A stretch of DNA of 19,362 nt from Bacillota bacterium (GCA_017420625.1 JAFOIR010000024.1:1-19362), one strand, 5' to 3'; positions 8,267-16,043 are shown, numbered from the stretch's first letter. Notes: generated by a model not told the origin, from the letters alone. Program-made: numbers and translations.

Positions 8267-8271
8267 CTGTA

Positions 8272-8796
8272 TTAATGATCCGATTTCATCCGGATCAGGC
8301 TTCGTTCCAGAAGGACTTTGGTCGGATAGTTCCTGTATACCTCTCCGACAGTCTGCTCATAGGCAGAAGGATCAAAATCTTTTGCCATATCATCCAGCAA
8401 AAGGCTTCTGAACTTTCTCGAAAAATCGGGATTCATCCGGACCAGACGGTGGCAGACCAGTGTATTGGTCGACAGATCCACCAGAAATGCATCCAGGCTG
8501 TAACCCTTATGACCTTCCGAGAGTTCCGGAAGTTCCTTGCGCCGTTCACTGAGCTGTGTGCTGTATGGTGCGTCCGCCCATCCCAGATCTCCGAACTTCG
8601 TCAGAAGGAATAGGAGGCCGCGCTCTTCCGTCACCGCCATCTGAAAGGTGCCTGTTTTGAATTCCCGGATCTCTTCTTCGGTAGGTTTGTCAAAGCGATA
8701 GGTCAGGAACATTGTATAGGGTTCGACAGAAAATACCGCTCCCTCACTCATGATCTTCGGTAAGGGAAACTCTTTTCCAACTTCAAACTGCAGCAT
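8272..8796 (-). CDS. Conserved-looking protein of unknown function downstream of mecA
   Basis: A 174-residue soluble protein that I do not recognise. It begins MLQFEVGKEFPLP and has no signal peptide, no membrane segment and no metal-binding Cys cluster. The middle is a beta-rich segment (MFLTYRFDKPTEEEIREF, GLLFLLTKFGDLGW) followed by a loop and an alternating segment, DAFLVDLSTNTLVCHRLV. The C-terminal third is charged and likely helical (RKFRSLLLDDMAKDFD, VGEVYRNYPTKVLLERSL). It starts 5 bases after the mecA stop and ends just before a strong terminator, so it is the last gene of the DUF1858-mecA operon. Base composition matches its neighbours, so recent transfer is not suggested. Being a good-length ORF in a tight operon supports its being real; its function is unknown. 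Confidence 0.8.
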   Translation of the reverse strand: MLQFEVGKEFPLPKIMSEGAVFSVEPYTMFLTYRFDKPTEEEIREFKTGTFQMAVTEERGLLFLLTKFGDLGWADAPYSTQLSERRKELPELSEGHKGYSLDAFLVDLSTNTLVCHRLVRMNPDFSRKFRSLLLDDMAKDFDPSAYEQTVGEVYRNYPTKVLLERSLIRMKSDH

Positions 8797-8801
8797 TTCG
8801 A

Positions 8802-9533
8802 TCAGATCTCCGATCTTTCAATCTTGCCAAGTTTCTGCAGCGCACGGCTCTTAATGGCAGGGCGCGCATGCTCTTTGACGATCAGCTCCGCATGTCGTCC
8901 GAAAAACCATTCCGAACAGTACTGAGAAAGCAGAGAGATCACATAACGCATCTCTGAATCCATCCGGCGGAAGTGAACGACCAGATAGTAAGTGCCTTTC
9001 CCCTCGTCCACATAAAGTCCGTTGATCAGGTTCAGCTTTTCCGGAATGTGAGAAGAAACGCGGCACAGATCTTCCAGACGGTCGAAGAGATAGATGACTC
9101 CGTCATCTGTCCCGGGTATTTCATCGAAGAATCCTTTTTCTTCTCTGGCTGGCCCCTGCTGGTTTCCTTTTCCCGGCTCGGTAAACGCCGGATTCCAAAT
9201 ATCCATCGGTCCTCTCTGATCCTGACCAGGTCGTCCGTCTCTGGGACCGCCGAAATTCGCGCCGAAAAGCGCACCGAGCTCGGCTGCGCCGGAAACTCGG
9301 GTAACCGTGATGGTCAGTTCTCTCTCGGACAGAGGGATTGCTTCGATCATCAGCGGTTTTTGCGAAAAGTCCATACCGAACTGCTCATAGGCAGTCCGCA
9401 TCATATCTTCAAACAGCTGCTTGGTCTTATCGGACCCGTAGCTGAGTTCGGATATCTGGAGATTTCGTGAAATCAAATCAGATTCGCTGAGTGTAAAACG
9501 AATCTGGTCCTGGTTGATTTTTTCAGCCTTCAT
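8802..9533 (-). CDS. mecA: Adaptor protein MecA (ClpC adaptor)
   Basis: A 243-residue MecA-family protein. The N-terminal domain (about 1-90: MKAEKINQDQIRFTLSESDL, then DMMRTAYEQFGMDF and ELTITVTRVS) matches the substrate-binding half. A Gly/Pro/Gln-rich, probably disordered linker spans about 95-145. The C-terminal domain (about 150-240: DDGVIYLFDRLEDLC, GTYYLVVHFRRMDSE, a terminal KEHARPAIKSRALQKLGKI) corresponds to the part that binds ClpC. In Bacillus subtilis MecA delivers ComK and other proteins to ClpCP and promotes ClpC hexamer assembly. Substrates here are unknown. It lies between a DUF1858 gene and an unknown gene in one operon. GGAG lies upstream of the ATG at 9533. Confidence 0.88.
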   Translation of the reverse strand: MKAEKINQDQIRFTLSESDLISRNLQISELSYGSDKTKQLFEDMMRTAYEQFGMDFSQKPLMIEAIPLSERELTITVTRVSGAAELGALFGANFGGPRDGRPGQDQRGPMDIWNPAFTEPGKGNQQGPAREEKGFFDEIPGTDDGVIYLFDRLEDLCRVSSHIPEKLNLINGLYVDEGKGTYYLVVHFRRMDSEMRYVISLLSQYCSEWFFGRHAELIVKEHARPAIKSRALQKLGKIERSEI

Positions 9534-9554
9534 CTGACATTACTCCGTTCATGT

Positions 9555-9574
9555 CCTGAAGCTGATGCTTCAGG
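9555..9574. other. Perfect 8-bp inverted repeat between the DUF1858 gene and mecA
   Basis: CCTGAAGC and GCTTCAGG flank a TGAT loop without mismatch, 5 bases after the DUF1858 stop and 21 bases before mecA. On the minus (coding) strand no T-run follows, so it is not a standard terminator. It could stabilise the upstream mRNA segment or partly attenuate mecA expression. Confidence 0.6.
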
Positions 9575-9579
9575 AATCT

Positions 9580-9831
9580 TTATTCCTCAGTAACGAACTG
9601 GCTCTCATCCGGAGCCATCTCTTCTGCCTTCGCGGCAAGGAAGTCGTTGATTTCTTCCATGATTTCATCCGGATTCATTCCGTGTACAAAACAGGCCTCT
9701 TCCAGAGATTCACCCTGAGAAGCAGGGCAGAAAATGCATCCCATTCCGTTCTGAATCAGGATAGCAGCGATATCACGATCCGCTTTCAGGATATCCGCAA
9801 TAATCATATCCTTTGTAATTTCTGTAACCAT
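9580..9831 (-). CDS. DUF1858 domain-containing protein
   Basis: An 83-residue protein starting MVTEITKDMIIADIL at the ATG at 9831, which has AGGAGG nine bases upstream. The frame extends further upstream but that part lacks a ribosome binding site. The DUF1858 pattern is clear: an N-terminal ITKDMIIADIL helix, IAAILIQNGMGCIFCPAS with a CxxC pair, SLEEACFVHGMNPDEIMEEIN, and then an acidic tail. The domain occurs alone or fused to hybrid-cluster and disulfide-related redox proteins and probably uses its two cysteines for metal or redox chemistry; its activity is not established. It is the first gene of the operon with mecA and has its own promoter. Confidence 0.88.
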   Translation of the reverse strand: MVTEITKDMIIADILKADRDIAAILIQNGMGCIFCPASQGESLEEACFVHGMNPDEIMEEINDFLAAKAEEMAPDESQFVTEE

Positions 9832-9875
9832 TTTCTTTATCCTCCTAACATGAAAATCCAATACGAGTTCTTCTC

Positions 9876-9904
9876 ATTATACACCAACTAAGAGAATATA
9901 GCAA
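9876..9904 (-). promoter_or_regulatory. SigA-type promoter of the DUF1858-mecA operon
   Basis: On the minus strand TTGCTA (9904-9899) and TATAAT (9881-9876) are separated by exactly 17 bp. The start of transcription would give a leader of roughly 40 nt before the ATG at 9831. The ferredoxin terminator lies just upstream. Confidence 0.75.
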
Positions 9905-9919
9905 CTGACGATTATGCCA

Positions 9920-9954
9920 AAATAAAAGACCCGGATCGTGTGGATCCGGGTCTT
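9920..9954 (-). terminator. Rho-independent terminator of the ferredoxin gene
   Basis: A perfect 12-bp stem pairs AAGACCCGGATC (plus 9926-9937) with GATCCGGGTCTT (9943-9954) around a GTGTG loop. On the minus strand it ends in TCTTTTATTTT. It begins 15 bases after the ferredoxin stop. Confidence 0.9.
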
Positions 9955-9969
9955 CATAACCATTACCGA

Positions 9970-10140
9970 TTAACCCTGAGCCGGAGCACCGACGGGGCAG
10001 GCAGCTGCGCAAGCACCGCACTCGATGCAGGCATCCGCATCGATCTCGTATTTCGCATCGCCTTCAGTAATCGCGCCAACGGGGCACTCTGCTGCGCAGG
10101 CTCCACATTTGATGCAATCATCAGAAATTACATATGCCAT
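9970..10140 (-). CDS. Clostridial-type 2[4Fe-4S] ferredoxin
   Basis: A 56-residue ferredoxin of normal length, MAYVISDDCIKCGACAAECP at the start, with two CxxCxxCxxxCP cluster motifs (CIKCGACAAECP and CIECGACAAACP), giving eight cluster cysteines. It is an acidic, soluble, low-potential electron carrier of the kind used with pyruvate:ferredoxin oxidoreductase, hydrogenase or Rnf; its partner is not in the window. The ATG at 10140 has GGGAGG upstream; the longer open frame has no such support. It is a single-gene unit with its own promoter and a strong terminator. Confidence 0.95.
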   Translation of the reverse strand: MAYVISDDCIKCGACAAECPVGAITEGDAKYEIDADACIECGACAAACPVGAPAQG

Positions 10141-10189
10141 AATTGATACCTCCCTTTGTTTATCAAGCGACGGACCATCGCCCGCGTTC

Positions 10190-10218
10190 ATCATACTACA
10201 AATGTTTCGATCATGCAA
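10190..10218 (-). promoter_or_regulatory. SigA-type promoter of the ferredoxin gene
   Basis: On the minus strand TTGCAT (10218-10213) is followed after 17 bp by TATGAT (10195-10190). It lies between the dnaB stop and the ferredoxin ribosome binding site and gives a leader of about 45 nt. Confidence 0.7.
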
Positions 10219-10226
10219 GGACTTTT

Positions 10227-11564
10227 TTACCGCAGCAAATTACTGAATCTGGTGTACTGTCCATCATAACGAAGCTTTTCTGTTCCGACCGGGCCGTTTC
10301 TTTGTTTTGCTACGATGATCTCGGCCACATTCTTTTCCTCTGTCGTATCCGGATGATAATACTCATCCCTGTAAATAAACATGACGACATCCGCATCCTG
10401 TTCGATTGCACCGGACTCTCGAAGATCACTCATCATAGGCCGGTGATCTGCCCGCTGCTCCAGTCCACGTCCGAGCTGAGAAAGTGCAATGATCGGAACA
10501 TCCAGTTCTCTGGCCAGCATTTTCAGTCCCCGGCTGATCTCTGAAATTTCCTGCTGACGGTTCTCGTTGTTTCTTCCGGCACCGCTCATCAGCTGCAGAT
10601 AATCGATCATGATCAGATCAAGTCCATGTTCGATCTTGAGCTTTCTGGCTTTGGACCGGACTTCCGGCATGGTAATTCCACCGGTATCGTCGATAAAGAT
10701 CCTGGCTTCCGAAAGCGGACCCAGTGCTTCTACCAGGTTTTCCCAATCCCGATCTTCCAGTTCACCGGTCCGGAATTTATTCAGTTCCACACCGGACTGA
10801 ACAGACAGAAAACGATTGACGACCTGAACAGCTGACATTTCCAGAGAGAACACCGCACAGGATTTCCCTGAACGCACAGCTGCATTCTGAACGATATTCA
10901 GTCCGAATGCCGACTTACCCATAGAAGGTCTTGCACCGACAATGACCAGATCGGACGGATGAAGTCCCGTCAGTTTGGCATCCAGATCGGCAAATCCGGT
11001 AGGAATGCCGGATATTTGTCCGCCATTCTTAGCCGTCTGTTCAATCTGATCAAAAGATTCCAGAAGGATATCCTTTACCTGTTTGAAATCGGAAGAACCC
11101 TGTTTCTGCAGGATTTGATAGACTTCCTTCTCTACATCTTCAGAAAGCGCATCGATCGGCGCTTCAGTCGAGAAGCTCTTCTGCAGGATCCGGTTTGCCA
11201 TACTGATAAAACGGCGGTACAGCGCCCGATCCTTGACGATCTTTACATATCCTGACGCATAGACTGAGTTCGGGACAGCCGCTGCGACCTGGCTGAGATA
11301 CTTCAGCCCTCCGGCGCTTTCCAGTGTCCCACGGTTTTCCAGCCGGGATTTGACTGTCACCAGATCGACCGGCATCTTCTGCCGATACAAATCCAGGATC
11401 GCTTCAAAAATCTCTTTATGTCTGGGGTTATAGAACTCTTCGGGGAGTAACTTCTCACACGCAGCTTCCAGGGCATCCGGATCGATCAGGCAGGAACCGA
11501 TGACCGACTGCTCCGCTTCTTCCGAATGCGGAGGAATCCGGGGAACCAGCGTTTCCTCAGGCAT
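10227..11564 (-). CDS. dnaB: Replicative DNA helicase DnaB
   Basis: A 445-residue DnaB-family helicase of normal length (the gene is called dnaC in Bacillus). The N-terminal primase-interaction domain begins with PRIPPHSEEAEQSVIGSCL (from residue 8). The RecA-like domain has Walker A GARPSMGKSA (210-219), the Walker B region DLIMIDYLQLMSG and the conserved QLGRGLEQRADHRPMMSDLR segment. It unwinds DNA ahead of the replication fork as a hexamer. The ATG overlaps the end of rplI by 8 bases, the usual rplI-dnaB arrangement in Bacillota, which suggests coupled translation. No intein or other insertion is present. Confidence 0.96.
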   Translation of the reverse strand: MPEETLVPRIPPHSEEAEQSVIGSCLIDPDALEAACEKLLPEEFYNPRHKEIFEAILDLYRQKMPVDLVTVKSRLENRGTLESAGGLKYLSQVAAAVPNSVYASGYVKIVKDRALYRRFISMANRILQKSFSTEAPIDALSEDVEKEVYQILQKQGSSDFKQVKDILLESFDQIEQTAKNGGQISGIPTGFADLDAKLTGLHPSDLVIVGARPSMGKSAFGLNIVQNAAVRSGKSCAVFSLEMSAVQVVNRFLSVQSGVELNKFRTGELEDRDWENLVEALGPLSEARIFIDDTGGITMPEVRSKARKLKIEHGLDLIMIDYLQLMSGAGRNNENRQQEISEISRGLKMLARELDVPIIALSQLGRGLEQRADHRPMMSDLRESGAIEQDADVVMFIYRDEYYHPDTTEEKNVAEIIVAKQRNGPVGTEKLRYDGQYTRFSNLLR

Positions 11565-12006
11565 CAGCTACCACCGACATACGAATTTCCGCGACGGCAG
11601 AGGCCAGAAGCTTGACCTGTACGGTATATTCACCGACCGTTTTGATCTCATCGGGGATCACGATCTTTTTCTTGTCGACATCCAGATCGAACTGAGCTTT
11701 CAGCGCTTCCGCCACATCTGCTGTAGTCACGGCACCGAACAGTTTTCCGTTCTCACCAACTTTTTCAGTCAGGGTAAAGGTCTTCTTGGACAGCTCTTTA
11801 GCCAGAGCCTGTGCCTCGACCTCAGCCTTGGCCTGACGGATCTCCTGAGATTTCTTCTGATCTTCCCACTGAGACAGCACCTGCTTGGTAGCAGCGACAG
11901 CCAGCTTCTTGGGAATCAGATAGTTCTTGGCATATCCATCGGCAACATTGACGATCTCACCCGCTTTACCGAGTTTGGCAACGGTTTGGTTTAATAATAC
12001 TTTCAT
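11557..12006 (-). CDS. rplI: Large ribosomal subunit protein bL9
   Basis: A 149-residue bL9 starting MKVLLNQTVAKLGKAGEIV at the ATG at 12006, which is preceded by AAGGAGG. An upstream extension of the frame is rejected because it crosses the promoter. The N-terminal domain (GYAKNYLIPKKLA) binds 23S rRNA. A long charged helix (about 50-80) connects it to the C-terminal domain, which carries GKLFGAVTTADVAEAL. It belongs to the 50S subunit and helps maintain reading frame. It is co-transcribed with dnaB. Confidence 0.97.
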   Translation of the reverse strand: MKVLLNQTVAKLGKAGEIVNVADGYAKNYLIPKKLAVAATKQVLSQWEDQKKSQEIRQAKAEVEAQALAKELSKKTFTLTEKVGENGKLFGAVTTADVAEALKAQFDLDVDKKKIVIPDEIKTVGEYTVQVKLLASAVAEIRMSVVADA

Positions 12007-12046
12007 GGTAAACCTCCTTAGGTGTTCATGGAGTCTTTCTGACTCT

Positions 12047-12075
12047 ATTGTATCAAAGCGTCCTGTCTCTGGCAA
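12047..12075 (-). promoter_or_regulatory. Extended -10 promoter of rplI-dnaB
   Basis: On the minus strand TTGCCA (12075-12070), a 17-bp spacer ending in TGA, then TACAAT (12052-12047), so both a -35 box and an extended -10 (TGn) are present. A small GAGTC/GACTC hairpin (12031-12045) lies at the expected start of the transcript. Confidence 0.72.
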
Positions 12076-12082
12076 GGACAAA

Positions 12083-13045
12083 TTACGGCTTTTTCTCGGA
12101 TGCTTTCGGGAAAATCCTTCCGAATGCCATCGGATAAACGCCCATCAGCAGGAACATCACTACTGCATAGCGAAGGCTGCGGACTATATAGGCTGCCAGT
12201 GTGGCTGAATCCAGAAATTCCTTGGTGAAAGGCAGTTTTAACAGTGTATTCAGTCCAAAATACAGTCCGCCTCCCACTGCGACCCGAAGCAGAGAGATCC
12301 AGATATTTCTGGTAGGTTTGAACTGAACATACTTCTCTTCAAAATGATAGGCCAGGAAGAAACCTCCCATCATGCCCACGCCGGTATAATAATCCGTCGT
12401 TTTGCAGTAGAAGAATCCAATCAGTGAGACCAGGAAGATGCAAAGATGCAGGATCCATTTCTTCTTCAGTCTGTCCTGAAGATAACTCATCGTAAGAACG
12501 ATGACTGCACCGCCTGCCCAGCCAACAAGCACATCTGTCGCATAGTGGACTCCCAGCGCCACTCTGGATATGCCGATCAGAAGAGGCAGGACCACAGCAA
12601 TAGTGACGAGCGCTCTTTGCCATCTCCGATCCCGTCCGCCCTTTGGCTGATAAGCAGGAAGGGAGCCGTAAATGATCATGGAATTCATGCTGTGGCCGCT
12701 CGGGAAAGAATATCCCTGCGCTGCAATATCATAGATATCCGCATCAGCATGAACCGGTTTCAGGCACTTGATTTCAGGATGATCAAAATAGGGCCGGCGC
12801 CTTAGGGCGATATTCTTCAGAAGAGGATTGAGAACGACTCCGATAACAGCATTGACACCGATAAACTTTCCGTATTCCTTATCCAGACACCAATAGATAT
12901 ATCCAAGAACTACGATCATGATCGTTTCTTCGCCGAACATGGTTACTACGGAACAGACAGTCGTTCCGAAACTGCCCAGAAGGCTCTGAATAAAGATCTG
13001 CAGAGCGACTTCCCAGTCGTAGAAAAAAGCTACACTGTCTATCAT
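12083..13045 (-). CDS. PAP2-family membrane phosphatase
   Basis: A 320-residue integral membrane protein with the three-part PAP2 (type 2 phosphatidic acid phosphatase) signature: K77-x6-R84-P85 (KNIALRRRP), PSGH (115-118) and SR-x5-H-x3-D (160-171, SRVALGVHYATD). The rest consists of several hydrophobic helices, and the C-terminus is basic. The family dephosphorylates lipid pyrophosphates or phospholipids such as undecaprenyl pyrophosphate or phosphatidate; the substrate is not predictable here. The ATG at 13045 follows the gdpP stop by 5 bases with only a weak AGGG ribosome site, so it is the last gene of the metallophosphoesterase-argH-gdpP operon. It sits between gdpP and rplI, which are often close neighbours in Bacillota. 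Confidence 0.9.
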   Translation of the reverse strand: MIDSVAFFYDWEVALQIFIQSLLGSFGTTVCSVVTMFGEETIMIVVLGYIYWCLDKEYGKFIGVNAVIGVVLNPLLKNIALRRRPYFDHPEIKCLKPVHADADIYDIAAQGYSFPSGHSMNSMIIYGSLPAYQPKGGRDRRWQRALVTIAVVLPLLIGISRVALGVHYATDVLVGWAGGAVIVLTMSYLQDRLKKKWILHLCIFLVSLIGFFYCKTTDYYTGVGMMGGFFLAYHFEEKYVQFKPTRNIWISLLRVAVGGGLYFGLNTLLKLPFTKEFLDSATLAAYIVRSLRYAVVMFLLMGVYPMAFGRIFPKASEKKP

Positions 13046-13050
13046 AGATA

Positions 13051-15060
13051 TTATAACCCTGTCACTGTATGAATTGCCTGGAGGACCTTTTCCTTTGCTT
13101 CCTCAAGGCTGAGTCCTTTGAGCTGTGCACCGGCCATCGAAAGATGTCCGCCGCCTCCCAGCTCTTCCATAATCAGCTGGACGTTGATTTCTCCCAGAGA
13201 ACGAGCAGAAATATTGACCTGCTGATGATCCATCTCCGTGATGACGAAGGATGCCAGAATGCCATGAATATCCAGCAGTTCATCTGCTGCTTGTGCCGCG
13301 ACCGTCGATGCATTCGGCAGCTGGGATGACCAGGTCGCGATAGCGATCTCATCCTTCCAGACCTCTGCCCCGGCTACAACCATAGCTTTGGCCTTGTAAT
13401 CACCCATATCATTCTTGAACATCTTGCGAACCCGGACTGCGTCAGCGCCTTTTCTTCTCAGATACGCTGCTGCCTCAAAGGTACGTACACCTGTCTTGAC
13501 AGTAAAATTCTTGGTATCCAGCGCAATTCCCGCAAAAAGTCCGTCTGCCTCCAGCGAACTGATCGGCGGGTTCTCCATCATGTACTGAAGAAGTTCCGTT
13601 ACCATCTCACTGGCAGAAGAAGCGAAGGGTTCCACATAGGAGATCTGAGCACCGCTGACCGCATCCGCTGCAGCACGATGATGGTCGATAACTGCCATGG
13701 ATCCGACATGATCCAAAAGTTCGCCGTACTGTACGATCACGCGGCGGTTAACGTCCGTAAGGATCAGCAGCGTATTCGGACCGCAGTAACGGAGCGCCTC
13801 TTCCTTGTCGATCAGCAGTCCCTGATAAAGCTTATTCTCACTGACTTGTTTGTACAGATAATCAACAGCAGCATGCTTCTGCTCGCTCATGACGATATTG
13901 ACCGGCTTCTTCAGTTCATAGACGGCACGGTAAAGACCAAGTGCAGAACCGAATGCATCCAGATCCGGATTGGCATGACCCATGATCAGTACCCGGTCGG
14001 ATGCTTCGATCAGCTCTTTCAGTGCATAGGCCGTCAGCCTTGCCCGTACACGAGTCGTATTCTCCACACTCGTGGACATACCGCCGAAGAACTTCTGAGC
14101 ATCCTTTGTCTTTACGACAGCCTGATCACCGCCGCGGCCAAGGGCCAGATCCACACCCATTCTGGCATATCGTCTGGCTGTTTCAATTTCCTTATCGACG
14201 CCTACACCGATCGAAAGAGTTGTCTGATAACGCTCGCTTCCGAGTCTTTTCACCTCTTCCAGGATCGCGAAATGGTTCTGATATAATGTTTCCAGAGATC
14301 TTCTCGGGAAAATGATCTGGAAGCGGTCCCTCTCCAGACGCGTCATGATTCCGTTCAGGGTCGCAGACAGATCTGACAGGCTCCGGTATATATTTGCCTC
14401 GAGCAAAGGCCGCAGATTTTCGTCCATCGATCCGACGATCTGGTCATAGTTATCAACGTAGATCAGTGAGACAACGCTCTGCTGCTCAAGGTTTTCCCTT
14501 TCCAGCACGAGCTCTCTGGTAATATCCTGCAGTGAGAGGCTGTATATTTCAGTAAAGCTGCCTTCTACGGGATTGTCCGTTTTGTCTCTCAGTCGGATCT
14601 GAGTCATCACTGCTTTGAAGTCCGCTTCTTCCAGATGGATCTGTTTGCTGATAGGATCCCAGTCCGGCTTCTCTGTTCCCCAGACGATTCCAAGTTCTTC
14701 CAGGTTTTTTCCTTTGCATTCCTGATATTTCATGAGCCGCCGGAATGCTTCATTATACCATACGACTCTGAGGGTCGAGGACAAAAGCACAAAGGGATAT
14801 TCCCACTGACTCATATACTGCTGGTATTCGGTTCCCAGGTCTACGGCCTGTTCCAACACCCGCTGGCGGAAACGAAGATCATTGTCCCGGATCAGATAAA
14901 AGGTGATGCCAAACGCCCCAAAGGCCAGAACGCAGACAACAATGATCATCAGCCAGTTTTTCAGAAAGATACCGGCAAGAATAGCCAATACCAGCAGAAC
15001 ATCCAGAATGATCATCCATACAGGGAATAAACGATTTCCTGGTTTTTCCTTTTTACTCAC
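13051..15060 (-). CDS. gdpP: Cyclic-di-AMP phosphodiesterase GdpP
   Basis: A 669-residue membrane protein with the full GdpP layout: two transmembrane helices (about 13-56), a PAS-like sensor region (about 75-175), a degenerate GGDEF domain (about 180-320, ending DLALGRGGDQAVVK) and DHH/DHHA1 phosphodiesterase domains. The DHH metal ligands are visible: GHANPDLD (361-368), TDVN (435-438), DHH (459-461) and ALDTKNF (513-519). The DHHA1 loop is GGGGH (635-639). It hydrolyses c-di-AMP to pApA, affecting potassium, osmolyte and cell-wall homeostasis. The start is GTG at 15060, overlapping the DUF951 stop in GTGA, with GGAG upstream. No catalytic ligand is missing. Confidence 0.96.
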   Translation of the reverse strand: MSKKEKPGNRLFPVWMIILDVLLVLAILAGIFLKNWLMIIVVCVLAFGAFGITFYLIRDNDLRFRQRVLEQAVDLGTEYQQYMSQWEYPFVLLSSTLRVVWYNEAFRRLMKYQECKGKNLEELGIVWGTEKPDWDPISKQIHLEEADFKAVMTQIRLRDKTDNPVEGSFTEIYSLSLQDITRELVLERENLEQQSVVSLIYVDNYDQIVGSMDENLRPLLEANIYRSLSDLSATLNGIMTRLERDRFQIIFPRRSLETLYQNHFAILEEVKRLGSERYQTTLSIGVGVDKEIETARRYARMGVDLALGRGGDQAVVKTKDAQKFFGGMSTSVENTTRVRARLTAYALKELIEASDRVLIMGHANPDLDAFGSALGLYRAVYELKKPVNIVMSEQKHAAVDYLYKQVSENKLYQGLLIDKEEALRYCGPNTLLILTDVNRRVIVQYGELLDHVGSMAVIDHHRAAADAVSGAQISYVEPFASSASEMVTELLQYMMENPPISSLEADGLFAGIALDTKNFTVKTGVRTFEAAAYLRRKGADAVRVRKMFKNDMGDYKAKAMVVAGAEVWKDEIAIATWSSQLPNASTVAAQAADELLDIHGILASFVITEMDHQQVNISARSLGEINVQLIMEELGGGGHLSMAGAQLKGLSLEEAKEKVLQAIHTVTGL

Positions 15061-15278
15061 AGCCTTGTCTCTCCTTCCTGATGGGGATTGATTTCCTTTC
15101 CATCTCTGAGGATTCTTTTTACTTTCTTCTCGATCTTCTCACGGGGACTCATCACTTCACGTCCGCAGATCCGGCATCGAAGTTTGATATCTGCCCCTAT
15201 CCTCACGACATCCCATTCTCTGCTGCCGCAGGGATGTTCTTTTTTCAGTCTCAGTCCGTCGCCAATCCGGATATCCAT
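15057..15278 (-). CDS. DUF951 domain-containing protein
   Basis: A 73-residue protein starting MDIRIGDGLRLKKEHPCGS. It matches DUF951: KKEHPCGSREWDVVRIGADI, then KLRCRICGREVMSPREKIEKKVKRI. The Cys of PCG and the CRICG pair could bind a metal. The function of the family is not established; it is widespread in Bacillota and often lies near housekeeping genes such as rpsF or ychF. Here it sits 3 bases after the C26 hydrolase and overlaps gdpP by 4 bases (GTGA), so its translation is probably coupled to gdpP. Confidence 0.9.
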   Translation of the reverse strand: MDIRIGDGLRLKKEHPCGSREWDVVRIGADIKLRCRICGREVMSPREKIEKKVKRILRDGKEINPHQEGETRL

Positions 15279-15281
15279 GGC

Positions 15282-16043
15282 TTATTCTCCGGCACAGACT
15301 TCGACAAAATGTACGAACAGACCGCGCATCTTCGGGTCCGTGATCATCCGTTCCGGATGCCACTGGACACCCACGAAATACTTCAGTTCCGGCTTTTCGA
15401 TCCCTTCGATCAGGCCATCCTCAGACCAGGCAGTGACAGTAAAGGGATAGTTTTCCTGTCCTTTTTTGATCGCCTGATGATGGAAAGAATTGACCCAGGC
15501 TGTTTCACCGACCAGTGTACGAAGCTGGCTTCCTTCTGCTGTTGTTACTCTGTGAGTCGGATACCAGTTGACGGCTCTCTGGAAATGCTGCCGGTCCGTA
15601 TCTTCCCGTCCGACATCCTGTATGAGTTCTGCGCCAAGGGCTGATGCCATAGCCTGAATACCCCGGCAGATTCCGAATGCCGGAATATTGCGTTCGACAC
15701 AGATCCTGGTCAGGTTGGCTTCAAAAGCGTCGCGGAAGGGGAAGAAACCACCGCAGTCCCTGGAGGGTTGCTCACCGTAATATCTGGGATCGACATCGGC
15801 TCCGCCAGTGAACATAACACCATCACAACAGGCAAGGATCTCTTCTTCCACGGGATTCATCTGCAGAAATTCATCCAGGTCACCGCCCCAGTTTTCGGGC
15901 GTACGCACGGTAGGCATCAGCAGAAGCGGAACCCCGCCGGCCTTCCGGATCGCTTCGATATAAGAGTTGTAGATCAAATGAGTACCGCCGGCACGTTCCG
16001 GATCAAAATCCGCTGTTATACCAATGACAGGTCTTTTTTTCAT
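15282..16043 (-). CDS. Peptidase C26 / gamma-glutamyl-GABA hydrolase-like protein
   Basis: A 253-residue class I glutamine amidotransferase-fold hydrolase starting MKKRPVIGITADFD. The catalytic triad is visible: nucleophile Cys126 in FGICRGIQ and His229/Glu231 in VQWHPE. FTGGADVDPRYYG (78-90) and NSFHHQA (185-191) are typical of the PuuD-like C26 family, which cleaves gamma-glutamyl amides such as gamma-glutamyl-GABA. No other Puu-pathway gene is present, so the substrate is unknown. The ATG overlaps the argH stop (ATGA), with AAAAGGAG inside the end of argH, so it is translationally coupled to argininosuccinate lyase, suggesting a nitrogen-metabolism role. Confidence 0.9.
   Translation of the reverse strand: MKKRPVIGITADFDPERAGGTHLIYNSYIEAIRKAGGVPLLLMPTVRTPENWGGDLDEFLQMNPVEEEILACCDGVMFTGGADVDPRYYGEQPSRDCGGFFPFRDAFEANLTRICVERNIPAFGICRGIQAMASALGAELIQDVGREDTDRQHFQRAVNWYPTHRVTTAEGSQLRTLVGETAWVNSFHHQAIKKGQENYPFTVTAWSEDGLIEGIEKPELKYFVGVQWHPERMITDPKMRGLFVHFVEVCAGE

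Noticed and set aside
12007..12081. N-terminal extension of bL9
   Set aside because: It crosses the promoter and ribosome binding site; MKVLLNQ is the conserved family start.
13050..13055. TATAAT on the minus strand at the gdpP stop codon, a possible promoter for the PAP2 gene
   Set aside because: No -35 box lies at a suitable distance, and transcription would begin at the PAP2 start codon itself.
13678..14286. 202-codon plus-strand open frame inside gdpP
   Set aside because: It is antisense to the conserved GGDEF/DHH region of gdpP with no protein-like features.
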